Of a DNA stretch of 26,504 nt, positions 8,265 to 14,801 are shown one piece after another. Numbering within the stretch: position 1 is the stretch's first letter; each line of letters begins with the position of its first letter. Made by a program: the position numbers and the translations under genes. The notes beneath the pieces are model-generated. The model was not told the DNA's origin, did not search any database, and saw only the letters and a program-made list of their open reading frames with translations. This DNA is from JACDAS01 sp046262415 (GTDB lineage: Bacteria; Actinomycetota; Thermoleophilia; Gaiellales; Gaiellaceae), in assembly GCA_046262415.1 (NCBI GenBank), contig JBHEMU010000088.1:1-26504 (forward strand), read 5' to 3'.

Positions 8265-9944
8265 CTACCCGGGCGGTAGGGGCGAATCCGGCTGAACCTC
8301 GAGGTACTGCAGGTTGAAGCGGGCGATCTCCGCGAATGCCGGGGCGGCGACGACGCCACCCCAGATCGCTCCTCGCGGCTCGTCGACGGTGACGAGGATG
8401 ACGAGCCTCGGCTTCGTCGCCGGCACGAAGCCCACGAAGGACGCCACGTAGCGGGAGTCGGAGTAGCCGCCGTCGGACTGCGGCTTGGCCGCCGTTCCGG
8501 TCTTCCCGGCGACGGTGTAGCCCGGGACTGCGGCCATCGTGCCCGTCCCCTCGGTGACGACCAGGCGCAGCATCGTGTTCAGCTGGGCCGCCACCACCCG
8601 GGGAACGACGCGACGCCGCTCCGTCCGCGGCCGCGGGAACCCGGCCACCCGGTCGACCAGGTGTGGTCTTATCGCGACGCCGCCGTTCGCGATTGCCGCG
8701 TAGGCGGCCGCCATCTGGATCGGCGTGACCGCGATCCCCTGCCCGATCGGCACGTTCCCGATCGTCGACCCCGACCAGCGCTCCGGCGGCAGCACGATGC
8801 CCCGGCTCTCCCCGGGGAAGTCGATCCCGGTCGCTCGACCGAACCCGAACCTCGCGATCCAGCGCGCCAGTCGCTCCTTCCCGAGCTGCTGCGCGAGCGT
8901 GACCGCCCCGACGTTGGACGAGCGCGACAGGATCTGGGCGACCGACATCGTCTCCGTGTCGCGTTCCTCGGCTTCGTGGATGACCCGGTCGGCGACCTGG
9001 ATCGAGTAGGGAAGCGTGTACGCCGTCGAGGGGGTGACGAGCTTCTCCGTCAGGGCCGCCGCCACGGTGACGAGCTTGTACGTCGAGCCGGGCTCGTAGG
9101 TGTCGGTCACGGCGCGGTTGCGCTGCAGCGCCCGCGGCGCGCTCGGATAGCTGTTCGCGTCGAAGCCGGGAGCGATTGCCATCGCGAGGACTGCGCCGGT
9201 TCGGGGGTCGAGCACGACCGCCGTTGCGGACCGGGCCCTCCACTTCCGCACGGTCGTCCTCAGCACGGCTTCGGCATTCGCCTGCACCGTGTGGTCGAGG
9301 GTGAGCACGACGTCGCGCCCGGGCTCCTCCGGCCGGAAGCCGACGACGTCGATAACGCGTCCGAGCGGGTCCTTGACGACGATCTGCCGGCCGGGCCGGC
9401 CGGCGAGCGTGCGATCGAGCGCGAGCTCCAGCCCGGTCAGGCCCCGGTTGTCCACGCCGGCGAATCCGAGCACCTGGGCGGCGACGGTTCGCTGGGGATA
9501 CGTGCGCCGTTCCTCCGCGTAGAAGCCGACGCCGGCCGGCTTCTGGAGGCGGAACGCCGCGGCTCGGGCCGGATCGGCCTTGCGCTGCAGATAGACGAAG
9601 CCGCGCGAGCGGTCGACCAGCAGCGGATAGAGCGCTTCCGGCTCGAGTCCGAGCGCCCGGCCGGCCGCCCGGGCGACCGCGCGGGGCTGGGCCACCTCGC
9701 GCGGGTTCGCGTACACGGTGGTTGCTTCCTCTCCGATCGCCAGCTGCACGCCGGTGCGATCGACCATCGTCCCGCGTCCGGCCGGGAGCGTGATCGCCTC
9801 CCGGTGCTGACTCGCCGCCCGGTGACCGAGCGCCTGCGCGCGCACCGCCTGGAGCCAGAACGCGCGGGCGAGCGTGGCACCGAAGGCGAGGACGAACAGC
9901 GCCAGCAGCAGACGGATGCGGCGGTTTGCGAGGCGCTCGATCAA
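8265..9944 (-). CDS. ftsI: Class B penicillin-binding protein, septal transpeptidase FtsI (PBP3-like)
   Basis: FtsI is the membrane-anchored D,D-transpeptidase that cross-links septal peptidoglycan and partners with FtsW. The 559-residue product has a short N-terminal cytoplasmic stretch and one membrane segment (about residues 10-32). A PBP dimerisation domain follows, and then the transpeptidase domain with all three active-site motifs: STYK (287-290, catalytic Ser287), SSN (342-344) and KTG (481-483). The ATG overlaps the ftsL stop (ATGA). No PASTA repeats are present at the C-terminus, which ends soon after the transpeptidase fold. The position after ftsL and before murE supports FtsI over an elongation PBP2. 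Confidence 0.95.
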   Translation of the reverse strand: MIERLANRRIRLLLALFVLAFGATLARAFWLQAVRAQALGHRAASQHREAITLPAGRGTMVDRTGVQLAIGEEATTVYANPREVAQPRAVARAAGRALGLEPEALYPLLVDRSRGFVYLQRKADPARAAAFRLQKPAGVGFYAEERRTYPQRTVAAQVLGFAGVDNRGLTGLELALDRTLAGRPGRQIVVKDPLGRVIDVVGFRPEEPGRDVVLTLDHTVQANAEAVLRTTVRKWRARSATAVVLDPRTGAVLAMAIAPGFDANSYPSAPRALQRNRAVTDTYEPGSTYKLVTVAAALTEKLVTPSTAYTLPYSIQVADRVIHEAEERDTETMSVAQILSRSSNVGAVTLAQQLGKERLARWIARFGFGRATGIDFPGESRGIVLPPERWSGSTIGNVPIGQGIAVTPIQMAAAYAAIANGGVAIRPHLVDRVAGFPRPRTERRRVVPRVVAAQLNTMLRLVVTEGTGTMAAVPGYTVAGKTGTAAKPQSDGGYSDSRYVASFVGFVPATKPRLVILVTVDEPRGAIWGGVVAAPAFAEIARFNLQYLEVQPDSPLPPG

Positions 9945-10342
9945 CGGCTGCGCAGGGGGAGCCGGACGTAGGTCGTGGTGGTGCCGTCGGCGGCGACCAG
10001 CCCCAGCTTGGCCGCCGCGAGCTGCTGGATCCGAAGCGTGGCTGCCGCGCCTGCCAGCTCAGCCGAAAGGCGGGCATTGTCGGCCCGAAGCTGCGTCCGC
10101 TCGCGGCCGAGCTCGTCCAGGCGGAGGTTCAGCCGGAGCACGGCGACGTTGACCGCGACCACCCCCGCGAGGAGCAGCGAGGCGGCGCCGATCCAGACCG
10201 CGCCTCCCGCCAGCCGCCGCTGTGACGCGCCCGTGCTCGGCCTGCGGCGAGCCTGGGCGGGCGCGGGTGCGACCTGCTCGCGCGGGCGGGCCTGCGTCCG
10301 CGCGCGTCGCGCGGGCTCGGCGGCGGGCGCGAACGAGGCCAT
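9941..10342 (-). CDS. ftsL: FtsL-like septum protein, single-pass membrane coiled coil
   Basis: This 133-residue protein has about 43 Arg/Pro/Ala-rich cytoplasmic residues, one transmembrane segment (about 45-68, GAVWIGAASLLLAGVVAVNV) and a periplasmic-side coiled coil (about 70-105, LRLDELGRERTQLRADNARL). A short C-terminal tail with LGLVAADGTTTTYV follows. Sequence conservation in FtsL is low, so the call rests on size, topology and position between rsmH and ftsI. FtsL with FtsB/FtsQ activates FtsWI. The start shares its first base with the rsmH stop (TGATG) and the stop overlaps the ftsI start. Confidence 0.8.
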   Translation of the reverse strand: MASFAPAAEPARRARTQARPREQVAPAPAQARRRPSTGASQRRLAGGAVWIGAASLLLAGVVAVNVAVLRLNLRLDELGRERTQLRADNARLSAELAGAAATLRIQQLAAAKLGLVAADGTTTTYVRLPLRSR

Positions 10343-11298
10343 CAGACCTTCGTGGCAGCGCGAAGGCGCGCCGAGCCCGCGCGAGGGTTCGCTGCGACCT
10401 CGGCGGCGCTCGGGCGAACGGCCCTACGGACGATCGCGCGCAGCTCAGGCTCCTGCCCGCAGACGCAGACCGGGAAGTCCGGCGGGCAGGTGCAGCCTCC
10501 TTCACGCTCCCGGAGGAAGCGCTTGACGATCCGATCCTCCAGCGAGTGGAAGCTGATCACGGCGAGACGCCCACCCGGCCGCAGCATCTCCAGGGCCGCC
10601 GGGAGCGCGGCCTCCAGAGCCTCGAGCTCCTCGTTGACCGCGATCCTGAGCGCCTGGAAGACCCGCTTCGCCGGATGGCCGTCCCCGAACCGGGCGGGTG
10701 CCGGGATCGAGGCCTTGATCGTCTCGACCAGGTCGCCCGTCCGCTCGAACGGCCGATCACGCCGGCGGCGGACGATCGCGCGGGCGATCTGACGTGCGTA
10801 GCGCTCCTCGCCGTAGCGCTTGAAGATCGCTGCCAGTTCACGCTCGCCCACCTCGTTCACCAGCGCGCGGGCCGAGTGCTCCTGTGACGGATCCATGCGC
10901 ATGTCGAGCGGAGCGTCGGCCGCGTAGGAGAACCCGCGCTCGGGCCGGTCGAGCTGCATGCTCGAGACCCCTAGGTCGAGCAGCACGACGTCGGCGCGCA
11001 CGTCGTTTCCGGCCAGCTGGCGCAGGACGATCGAAAACTCGCCGCGGAGCAGACGCGCCTGGACGCCGCTGTGCTTGCGGAACCGGTCGAAGTACGGCCG
11101 GACGCCGGGATCGCGGTCGATCGCGATCAGCCGCCCCCGGCCCATGAGCTCCGCCGCGAGGACGCTCGCGTGCCCGCCGGCGCCGAACGTGGCGTCGACG
11201 ACGGTATCGCCGGGCCGCACGGCCGCCAGGCGTTGCACCTCCTCGGCGAGGACGGGAACGTGGTCAGTCGCGCTTCTGTGCAAGGCGTTCGGCAACAT
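10342..11298 (-). CDS. rsmH: 16S rRNA (cytosine-1402 N4)-methyltransferase RsmH (MraW)
   Basis: RsmH N4-methylates C1402 of 16S rRNA in the P-site using S-adenosylmethionine. The 318-residue product starts with HVPVLAEEV, then the SAM loop DATFGAGGH (35-43), LLDLGVSSMQLD, RGFSYAADAPLDMRM, RIAVNEELEALE and VISFHSLEDRIVK, all family signatures. It also has a Cys-rich CTCPPDFPVCVC stretch. I prefer ATG 11298 because AAGGGAG lies 8 nt upstream; a GTG three codons earlier (11307) would also be in frame. The start lies inside the 3' end of mraZ (35-nt overlap), indicating tight coupling. Confidence 0.96.
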   Translation of the reverse strand: MLPNALHRSATDHVPVLAEEVQRLAAVRPGDTVVDATFGAGGHASVLAAELMGRGRLIAIDRDPGVRPYFDRFRKHSGVQARLLRGEFSIVLRQLAGNDVRADVVLLDLGVSSMQLDRPERGFSYAADAPLDMRMDPSQEHSARALVNEVGERELAAIFKRYGEERYARQIARAIVRRRRDRPFERTGDLVETIKASIPAPARFGDGHPAKRVFQALRIAVNEELEALEAALPAALEMLRPGGRLAVISFHSLEDRIVKRFLREREGGCTCPPDFPVCVCGQEPELRAIVRRAVRPSAAEVAANPRAGSARLRAATKV

Positions 11299-11698
11299 GC
11301 TCGGCACTCCCTTCGACCTCGGTCATCTCCGCCCGCCAGGCGGCCCGGTCCCAGATCTCGAGATGGTCGTTGACTCCGGCCACGACGACCTCGCGCTTCA
11401 GCCCCGCATGCTTCAGCAGCGGCGCCGGCACCATCAGGCGCCCCTGCTTGTCGAGCTCCGCCTCTGAGGCGGCGGCGAAGAGGAAGCGCTGAATGCGGCG
11501 GTCGTCCAGGCGCAGCGGGTCGAGCTCGGCGAGCCGCGACTCCAGAAACCGGCCCCAGTCCTTCCGGGGGTAGGCGTAGAGGCAGCGGTCGACCCAGCGC
11601 GTGAGTACGACGCCGCCCGCGAAGGACTGACGGAACTTGGCCGGAAGAGTGAGGCGGTTCTTCTCATCGAGTATGTGGTCGTATTCGCCGAGTAGCAT
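11264..11698 (-). CDS. mraZ: MraZ, transcriptional regulator of the dcw cluster
   Basis: MraZ is an AbrB-like double-domain DNA-binding protein that represses its own dcw promoter in the species studied. The 144-residue product begins MLLGEYDHILDEKNRLTLPAKFR, split here as GEYDHILDEKNRL and TLPAKFR, which is highly typical. The second SpoVT/AbrB-like repeat is visible as ELDKQGRLMVPAPLLKHAG (about residues 79-97). The ATG at 11698 is the only start after an in-frame TAG and is conserved. It is the first gene of the cluster. Its upstream DNA carries GTGG boxes at 10-bp spacing that cover the promoter and the start site, so autoregulation is the natural inference. Confidence 0.95.
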   Translation of the reverse strand: MLLGEYDHILDEKNRLTLPAKFRQSFAGGVVLTRWVDRCLYAYPRKDWGRFLESRLAELDPLRLDDRRIQRFLFAAASEAELDKQGRLMVPAPLLKHAGLKREVVVAGVNDHLEIWDRAAWRAEMTEVEGSAEHVAERLAQKRD

Positions 11699-11701
11699 CT
11701 C

Positions 11702-11756
11702 CCACTTCGGACCACTCTAAACCACAATCCCCCACCGCGCAACCCCCGCGACCCAC
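11702..11756 (-). promoter_or_regulatory. MraZ operator: GTGG boxes at 10-bp spacing
   Basis: On the minus strand GTGG occurs with an exact 10-bp period at plus coordinates 11732-11735, 11722-11725, 11712-11715 and 11702-11705. A fifth copy lies 21 bp further upstream at 11753-11756. Known MraZ proteins bind direct repeats of TGGGN-type or GTG-type boxes spaced one helical turn apart, so this fits the family. The box nearest the gene abuts the mraZ ATG and overlaps the only purine-rich ribosome-binding sequence. Confidence 0.85.
11714..11742 (-). promoter_or_regulatory. Candidate sigma70-type promoter of mraZ/dcw operon
   Basis: Minus strand: TTGCGC (-35, 11737-11742), a 17-nt spacer, TAGAGT (-10, 11714-11719). 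Transcription would start roughly 8 nt before the mraZ ATG, giving a very short leader. Both hexamers are interleaved with the GTGG boxes, which suits repression by MraZ. Confidence 0.6.
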
Positions 11757-11766
11757 GGGGTTGCGC
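11737..11766. repeat. Perfect 10-bp inverted repeat next to the mraZ promoter
   Basis: GCGCAACCCC (11737-11746) and GGGGTTGCGC (11757-11766) are exact reverse complements separated by 10 nt. The proximal arm contains the -35 hexamer TTGCGC on the minus strand. Directly beyond it is a second short hairpin, GCGCC-TTC-GGCGC (11763-11775). It could be an additional operator or simply a stable cruciform-forming element. Confidence 0.6.
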
Positions 11767-11775
11767 CTTCGGCGC

Positions 11776-11989
11776 ATGGGCGATCCTCCGGCCGAGCCGC
11801 GCCGACAGTCCAACCTAACCCGCCCTCGCCGCCGTCCGCGCCCCCGAGGCGCCTGATCCGGACGCGTCCGTGGACGAATCGTCACACCTTCGGCACAAAC
11901 GCCATGGCCCGAAGGGCACATCCCGAGGGTCAGACCCTGGTGGTCGAGAGACGCCGTCGCGCGCCCCGGAGCGGACGGGCCCGACCTGC
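11776..11989. other. Intergenic region between mraZ promoter and the PfkB-family gene
   Basis: No convincing reading frame or RNA gene was seen. The notable structure is the palindrome AGGGTC-A-GACCCT at 11926-11938, about 52 nt beyond the stop of the kinase gene. It could act as its transcript end but lacks a U-tract. Confidence 0.4.
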
Positions 11990-12805
11990 CTACAGGCCGA
12001 TCAGGCCGCCGTAGGCGCCCCGGCCGGTCACGGCCGCAGCGCCGCAGCGGGCCGCGAACGCGACTGCCTCGGCGCTGTCGCGGCCCTCGGCGAGCGCGAA
12101 GGTGAGGCCGGCCGCGAAAGCGTCCCCGCAGCCGTAGGCGTCGCTTCGCGGGCCCGGCGGCTCGGCAGCCTCGTAGGGGCCGCCCGGCTGGGCCCAGCCC
12201 CCGAGTGCGCCCGCGGTCGTGACGACGAGCTTCGGCGCCGGGTCGAGGTCGCCCGGGACGTACCGCTCGGCATCGTCACGGCCGCTGCCGACGAGGGCGT
12301 CGAGCGCCACGCTCTCCCGTCGCAGCGTCTCCAGCCCGCGCGCCGCGGCAACGAGCACGCGGGCGCGGCGGGCGATCCGGAGCGCGACTGGCCCGCCACT
12401 GACGAAGTAGACGCCGTCGCACGTCTCGAGCTCCTCCCAGGGCATGCTCCCCTCGGCCGGCCCTCGTGGCGCCAGCTTCGGGCCGAGCAGGGTGATCGTC
12501 CGCTCCGCGCTCGCGTCCACGAACGTGAACGCGCGTCGCTGCGTGCCCGGGCGCACGTCGGCGTGCACGGTCACCCCCTGCCGCTCGAGCTGCTCGCGCG
12601 CCTTCGTCCCTAGCTCGTCGTCTCCGAGGACGGTGAAGAACGACGCGCCGCCGGCGAGGCGCGCCAGCTGCGCGGCCGCGACGGCTCCACCGCCGCCGGC
12701 CTCCGCCCAGGTCTCGGTGGCCTGAACGATCTCGCCGGGGGCGGGCACGCGCTCGACGCGGGCGAACTCGACCCACTCGACGTGGCCGACGACGGCCAGC
12801 TTCAC
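11990..12805 (-). CDS. PfkB/ribokinase-family carbohydrate kinase
   Basis: The 271-residue product shows the ribokinase-type layout. The N-terminus is LAVVGHVEWVEF and there is a glycine-rich sugar-site region AGGGGAVAAAQLARL (about 35-49). The C-terminal anion-hole/catalytic motif is DAYGCGDAFAAG (222-233, catalytic Asp228), corresponding to the family DTxGAGDxF. Enzymes of this family phosphorylate sugars or nucleosides with ATP; the substrate cannot be told from sequence. The Asn usually found in the GGxxxN sugar-site motif is replaced by Ala, and the protein is shorter than the usual 300 or so residues. The GTG start is divergent from the sigma-factor gene with 42 nt between them. Confidence 0.88.
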   Translation of the reverse strand: MKLAVVGHVEWVEFARVERVPAPGEIVQATETWAEAGGGGAVAAAQLARLAGGASFFTVLGDDELGTKAREQLERQGVTVHADVRPGTQRRAFTFVDASAERTITLLGPKLAPRGPAEGSMPWEELETCDGVYFVSGGPVALRIARRARVLVAAARGLETLRRESVALDALVGSGRDDAERYVPGDLDPAPKLVVTTAGALGGWAQPGGPYEAAEPPGPRSDAYGCGDAFAAGLTFALAEGRDSAEAVAFAARCGAAAVTGRGAYGGLIGL

Positions 12806-12847
12806 GCGAGCAGTCTCACAAGTTCGGCGCCCTGCGCGTTAGAGGAG

Positions 12848-13321
12848 ATGATGGAGCCCGTGCAGGCACAGGTGCCGCCGTTCGAGCGGTTCTACGCGGA
12901 CCAGCGGGACGACGTGTTCCGCCACCTGACGCGCCTCCTCCCTCGGCAGGACGCCGAGGACGCCTACCAGGAGACGTTCCTGCGGGCGCTCCGGAGCTAC
13001 GCGTCGCTGGAGCACGGGCGCTTCCTGCGGGCGTGGGCACTGACGATCGCCACGCGGGTCGCGCTCGACATGCTGCGGCGACGCCGGCCCGCCGGCACCG
13101 CTCCCGAGCAGGTCACGCGGGACGAGCGGCCGGCCTATGCCGCACTGGAGCATCTGGCCGGAGAGCTGCCGCCGAAAGAGCGCGCCGCCGTCGTCCTGCG
13201 CTACGGCTACGACCTCGACTACTCGGACATCGGCGCGGCCCTCGGCTCGAACGAGCAGGCCGCTCGGCAGGCCGCGTCCTCCGGCGTCCGCCGGCTCAGA
13301 CGACGAAGGGAGACCAGATGA
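12848..13321 (+). CDS. ECF-type RNA polymerase sigma factor
   Basis: This 157-residue protein has a sigma region 2 (about residues 10-75: FERFYADQRDDVFRHL, DAEDAYQETFLRAL, ATRVALDMLRRRR). It also has a region 4 helix-turn-helix (about 100-150: LPPKERAAVVLRYGYDLDYSDIG followed by RQAASSGVRRLRRR). There is no region 1 or 3, as in ECF sigma factors. AGAGGAG directly precedes two successive ATGs (12848, 12851), so the exact start is uncertain; the frame opens earlier at 12782, but that would overlap the divergent kinase gene. Its TGA overlaps the ATG of the alkyltransferase gene, and no anti-sigma gene is present. I infer that it and the DNA repair gene are co-expressed and perhaps functionally linked. 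Confidence 0.88.
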   Translation: MMEPVQAQVPPFERFYADQRDDVFRHLTRLLPRQDAEDAYQETFLRALRSYASLEHGRFLRAWALTIATRVALDMLRRRRPAGTAPEQVTRDERPAYAALEHLAGELPPKERAAVVLRYGYDLDYSDIGAALGSNEQAARQAASSGVRRLRRRRETR

Positions 13322-13887
13322 CCGTCACCGACGAGCTCGACCGCCGCTTCCGCGACGCGGCCGCCGCCGACCCTGCCCTCGACGTCGCCTACGACGTCGC
13401 CGACTCGCCGATCGGGCCTCTCCTCGTCGCCGCGACGCGGCGGGGCCTGTGCCGGGTCGCCTTCGATCCGGAGCCGGACGCCGAGGCGGAGCGTCTCGCA
13501 CGCGCCTTCGGCACCAGGGTGCTGCGGGCGCCACGCCGGCTCGATCCCGCCCGCCGCCAGCTCGACGAGTACTTCGCTGGGACGCGTCGCACCTTCGAGC
13601 TCGAATCGGATCTGAGCCGGCTCGCGCCCTTCCAGCAGAGCGTCCTGCTCGAGCTGGCCCGCATCCCCTGGGGCGAGACGACCAGCTACGGGCGCCTGGC
13701 CGACCGGATCGGCAAGCCGCGCGCCGCCCGGGCCGTCGGCGGCGCCCTGAACCGGAACCCGGTGCCGATCGTCCTCCCGTGCCATCGCGTGCTCGGCGCC
13801 GGCGGCAGCCTCGTGGGCTACGGCGGCGGGCTCCACCGCAAGCGCGCCCTGCTGCAGTTGGAAGAGGTTGACGTCAGCGAGAGGTAA
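13318..13887 (+). CDS. ogt: Methylated-DNA--[protein]-cysteine S-methyltransferase (Ogt/MGMT)
   Basis: This suicide repair protein moves alkyl groups from O6-alkylguanine (and O4-alkylthymine) to its own cysteine. The 189-residue product has an N-terminal RNase-H-like domain (about 22-100) and the C-terminal DNA-binding/active-site domain. That domain carries LARIPWGETTSYGRLA, RAVGGALNRNP and the catalytic motif PCHRV (154-158, acceptor Cys155), then YGGGLHRKRALL. AAGGGAG lies about 6 nt before the ATG, which overlaps the sigma-factor stop (ATGA). The frame is open upstream as a shadow of the sigma gene. The last 20 bp of the gene contain a candidate promoter for the next gene. Confidence 0.94.
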   Translation: MTVTDELDRRFRDAAAADPALDVAYDVADSPIGPLLVAATRRGLCRVAFDPEPDAEAERLARAFGTRVLRAPRRLDPARRQLDEYFAGTRRTFELESDLSRLAPFQQSVLLELARIPWGETTSYGRLADRIGKPRAARAVGGALNRNPVPIVLPCHRVLGAGGSLVGYGGGLHRKRALLQLEEVDVSER

Positions 13888-13896
13888 GCCTACAAC
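13868..13896 (+). promoter_or_regulatory. Candidate promoter of the arsR-SRPBCC pair
   Basis: TTGACG (13868-13873), a 17-nt spacer and TACAAC (13891-13896) form a good sigma70-type promoter inside the 3' end of the alkyltransferase gene. The predicted start site lies within a few nucleotides of the arsR ATG at 13909, so the transcript would be nearly leaderless. Confidence 0.55.
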
Positions 13897-13917
13897 TTAC
13901 CGTAAGTTATGACTTAC
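13884..13917 (+). promoter_or_regulatory. Nested palindromic operator over the arsR start codon
   Basis: GTAAG and CTTAC half-sites alternate: GTAAG (13884-13888), CTTAC (13896-13900), GTAAG (13902-13906), CTTAC (13913-13917). They form AACTTA-CCG-TAAGTT (13894-13908) and GTAAGT-TATG-ACTTAC (13902-13917), the latter centred on the ATG. In an otherwise GC-rich window this AT-rich nested palindrome is a strong candidate site for the dimeric ArsR-family repressor encoded directly after it. Confidence 0.75.
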
Positions 13918-14220
13918 GCACAGGCGCTCCGTGCCCTCGGAGACCCAACCCGCCGGGCGATCCTCGAGCGATTGAAGCAGGGGCCCGCGGCCGTGGGCGA
14001 GCTCGCGCGCGGGCTGCCGGTCAGTCGGCCGGCCGTCTCGCAGCACCTCCGCGTCCTGAAAGCAGCGGGTCTCGTGAGCGAGCGGAGGAACGGCACGCGG
14101 CATCTGTACAGCGTCGACCCGGAGGGCCTGGCCGACCTGCGCGAGTGGTTGGAGGGGTTCTGGGACGAGGCCCTCGCCGGCTTCAAGGCGGCGGCCGAGA
14201 GCGAAGGGAGCACGCGATGA
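13909..14220 (+). CDS. ArsR-family winged helix-turn-helix repressor
   Basis: The 103-residue product is a single ArsR-type winged HTH: ALGDPTRRAILERL (9-22), recognition region GELARGLPVSRPAVSQHLRVLKAAG split around SRPAVSQHLRVLK (39-51), and wing ERRNGTRHLYSV. No cysteine metal-binding motif is present, so it is probably not a classical metal sensor. This subtype is commonly found paired with SRPBCC/AHSA1 genes. The ATG lies within a nested palindrome and close behind a candidate promoter. Its TGA overlaps the ATG of the SRPBCC gene. I infer that it represses itself and its partner; the ligand is unknown. Confidence 0.93.
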   Translation: MTYAQALRALGDPTRRAILERLKQGPAAVGELARGLPVSRPAVSQHLRVLKAAGLVSERRNGTRHLYSVDPEGLADLREWLEGFWDEALAGFKAAAESEGSTR

Positions 14221-14801
14221 ACATGCAGGCGACACTGGAGCCCGTCACCCGCACGATCGAGGTGGACTGCTCGGTCGAGCACGCGTTCACGGTCTTCACC
14301 GATCGGATCTCCAGCTGGTGGCCGCTCGCGCGACATTCGATCGGCGGCGAGCGGGCCGAGAGCATCCGCATCGAGCCGCACGAGGGCGGCCGTCTGGTCG
14401 AGGCGATCAGGGGCGGCGAGGAGTGCGTCTGGGGCGAGGTCACCGCCTGGAACCCGCCGCAGCGGCTGGCGTTCACCTGGCGAGTGGGAGCCCACGCCTC
14501 GAACCCCACGGAGATCGAGGTTCGCTTCCGGGATGAGGGCGGCCGCACGCGCGTCGAGCTCGAGCATCGCGGCTGGGAGCGGCTCCGCGACCGCGCAGCA
14601 GCGTCGCGGGCGTCCTATGTCGACGGCTGGGCGTTCGTGCTCGCGGAGTTCGAGCGCGCCGTACGCGGGTGTGGTCTCTACCCGGATGCGCTCGTGCGGT
14701 CAGCTCAGACGGAGCACGGGCAGGCCCGCGCTCCTGAGGTCGGCGTCGCAAGCGAGCCTAGGCCGGCAGCATCAGCCGGTACCCGATGCGTCACTCGTTG
14801 A
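14217..14801 (+). CDS. SRPBCC/AHSA1 (START-like) domain protein with repeat-derived C-terminal tail
   Basis: The product is 194 residues. Residues about 10-150 match the AHSA1/SRPBCC ligand-binding fold: TRTIEVDCSVEHAFTVFTD, WWPLARHSIGG, VTAWNPPQRLAFTWR and GRTRVELEHRGWERL, with a final helix ending AEFERAVRG. Such proteins bind hydrophobic ligands and often pair with an ArsR regulator. From residue 154 to 180 the frame reads through the 80-bp dispersed repeat, then overlaps the 3' end of the convergent response-regulator gene before stopping. The tail is therefore probably not part of the ancestral protein. The ATG overlaps the arsR stop (ATGA), so the two are coupled. Confidence 0.85.
   Translation: MNMQATLEPVTRTIEVDCSVEHAFTVFTDRISSWWPLARHSIGGERAESIRIEPHEGGRLVEAIRGGEECVWGEVTAWNPPQRLAFTWRVGAHASNPTEIEVRFRDEGGRTRVELEHRGWERLRDRAAASRASYVDGWAFVLAEFERAVRGCGLYPDALVRSAQTEHGQARAPEVGVASEPRPAASAGTRCVTR
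14676..14755 (-). repeat. 80-bp hairpin repeat, copy 1 (after response-regulator gene)
   Basis: This segment matches 23401-23480 at 77 of 80 positions without gaps, in the same orientation. Its core is an imperfect hairpin (14704-14738): CTCA, a 3-nt bulge, then GGAGCACGGGC paired with GCCCGCGCTCC and TGAG, with one A-C mismatch. A small palindrome TCGC-AA-GCGA closes the right end. It begins 2 nt after the ancestral TAG of the minus-strand response regulator. No U-tract follows, so it is more REP/3'-UTR-like than a classic terminator. Outside these two copies I saw no third copy in the window. Confidence 0.9.
14758..14793 (-). other. In-frame continuation of the response regulator beyond its TGA
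   Basis: The 11 codons from TGA to TAG encode RIGYRLMLPA in the same frame, which is the expected end of an OmpR-type winged helix. A single TGG-to-TGA change explains the stop. Sequence error, recent decay or stop-codon readthrough are all possible. Confidence 0.75.

Noticed and set aside
14704..14738. Repeat hairpin as a classic intrinsic terminator
   Set aside because: No run of U follows the hairpin on either strand, so Rho-independent termination is not supported although the stem is strong.
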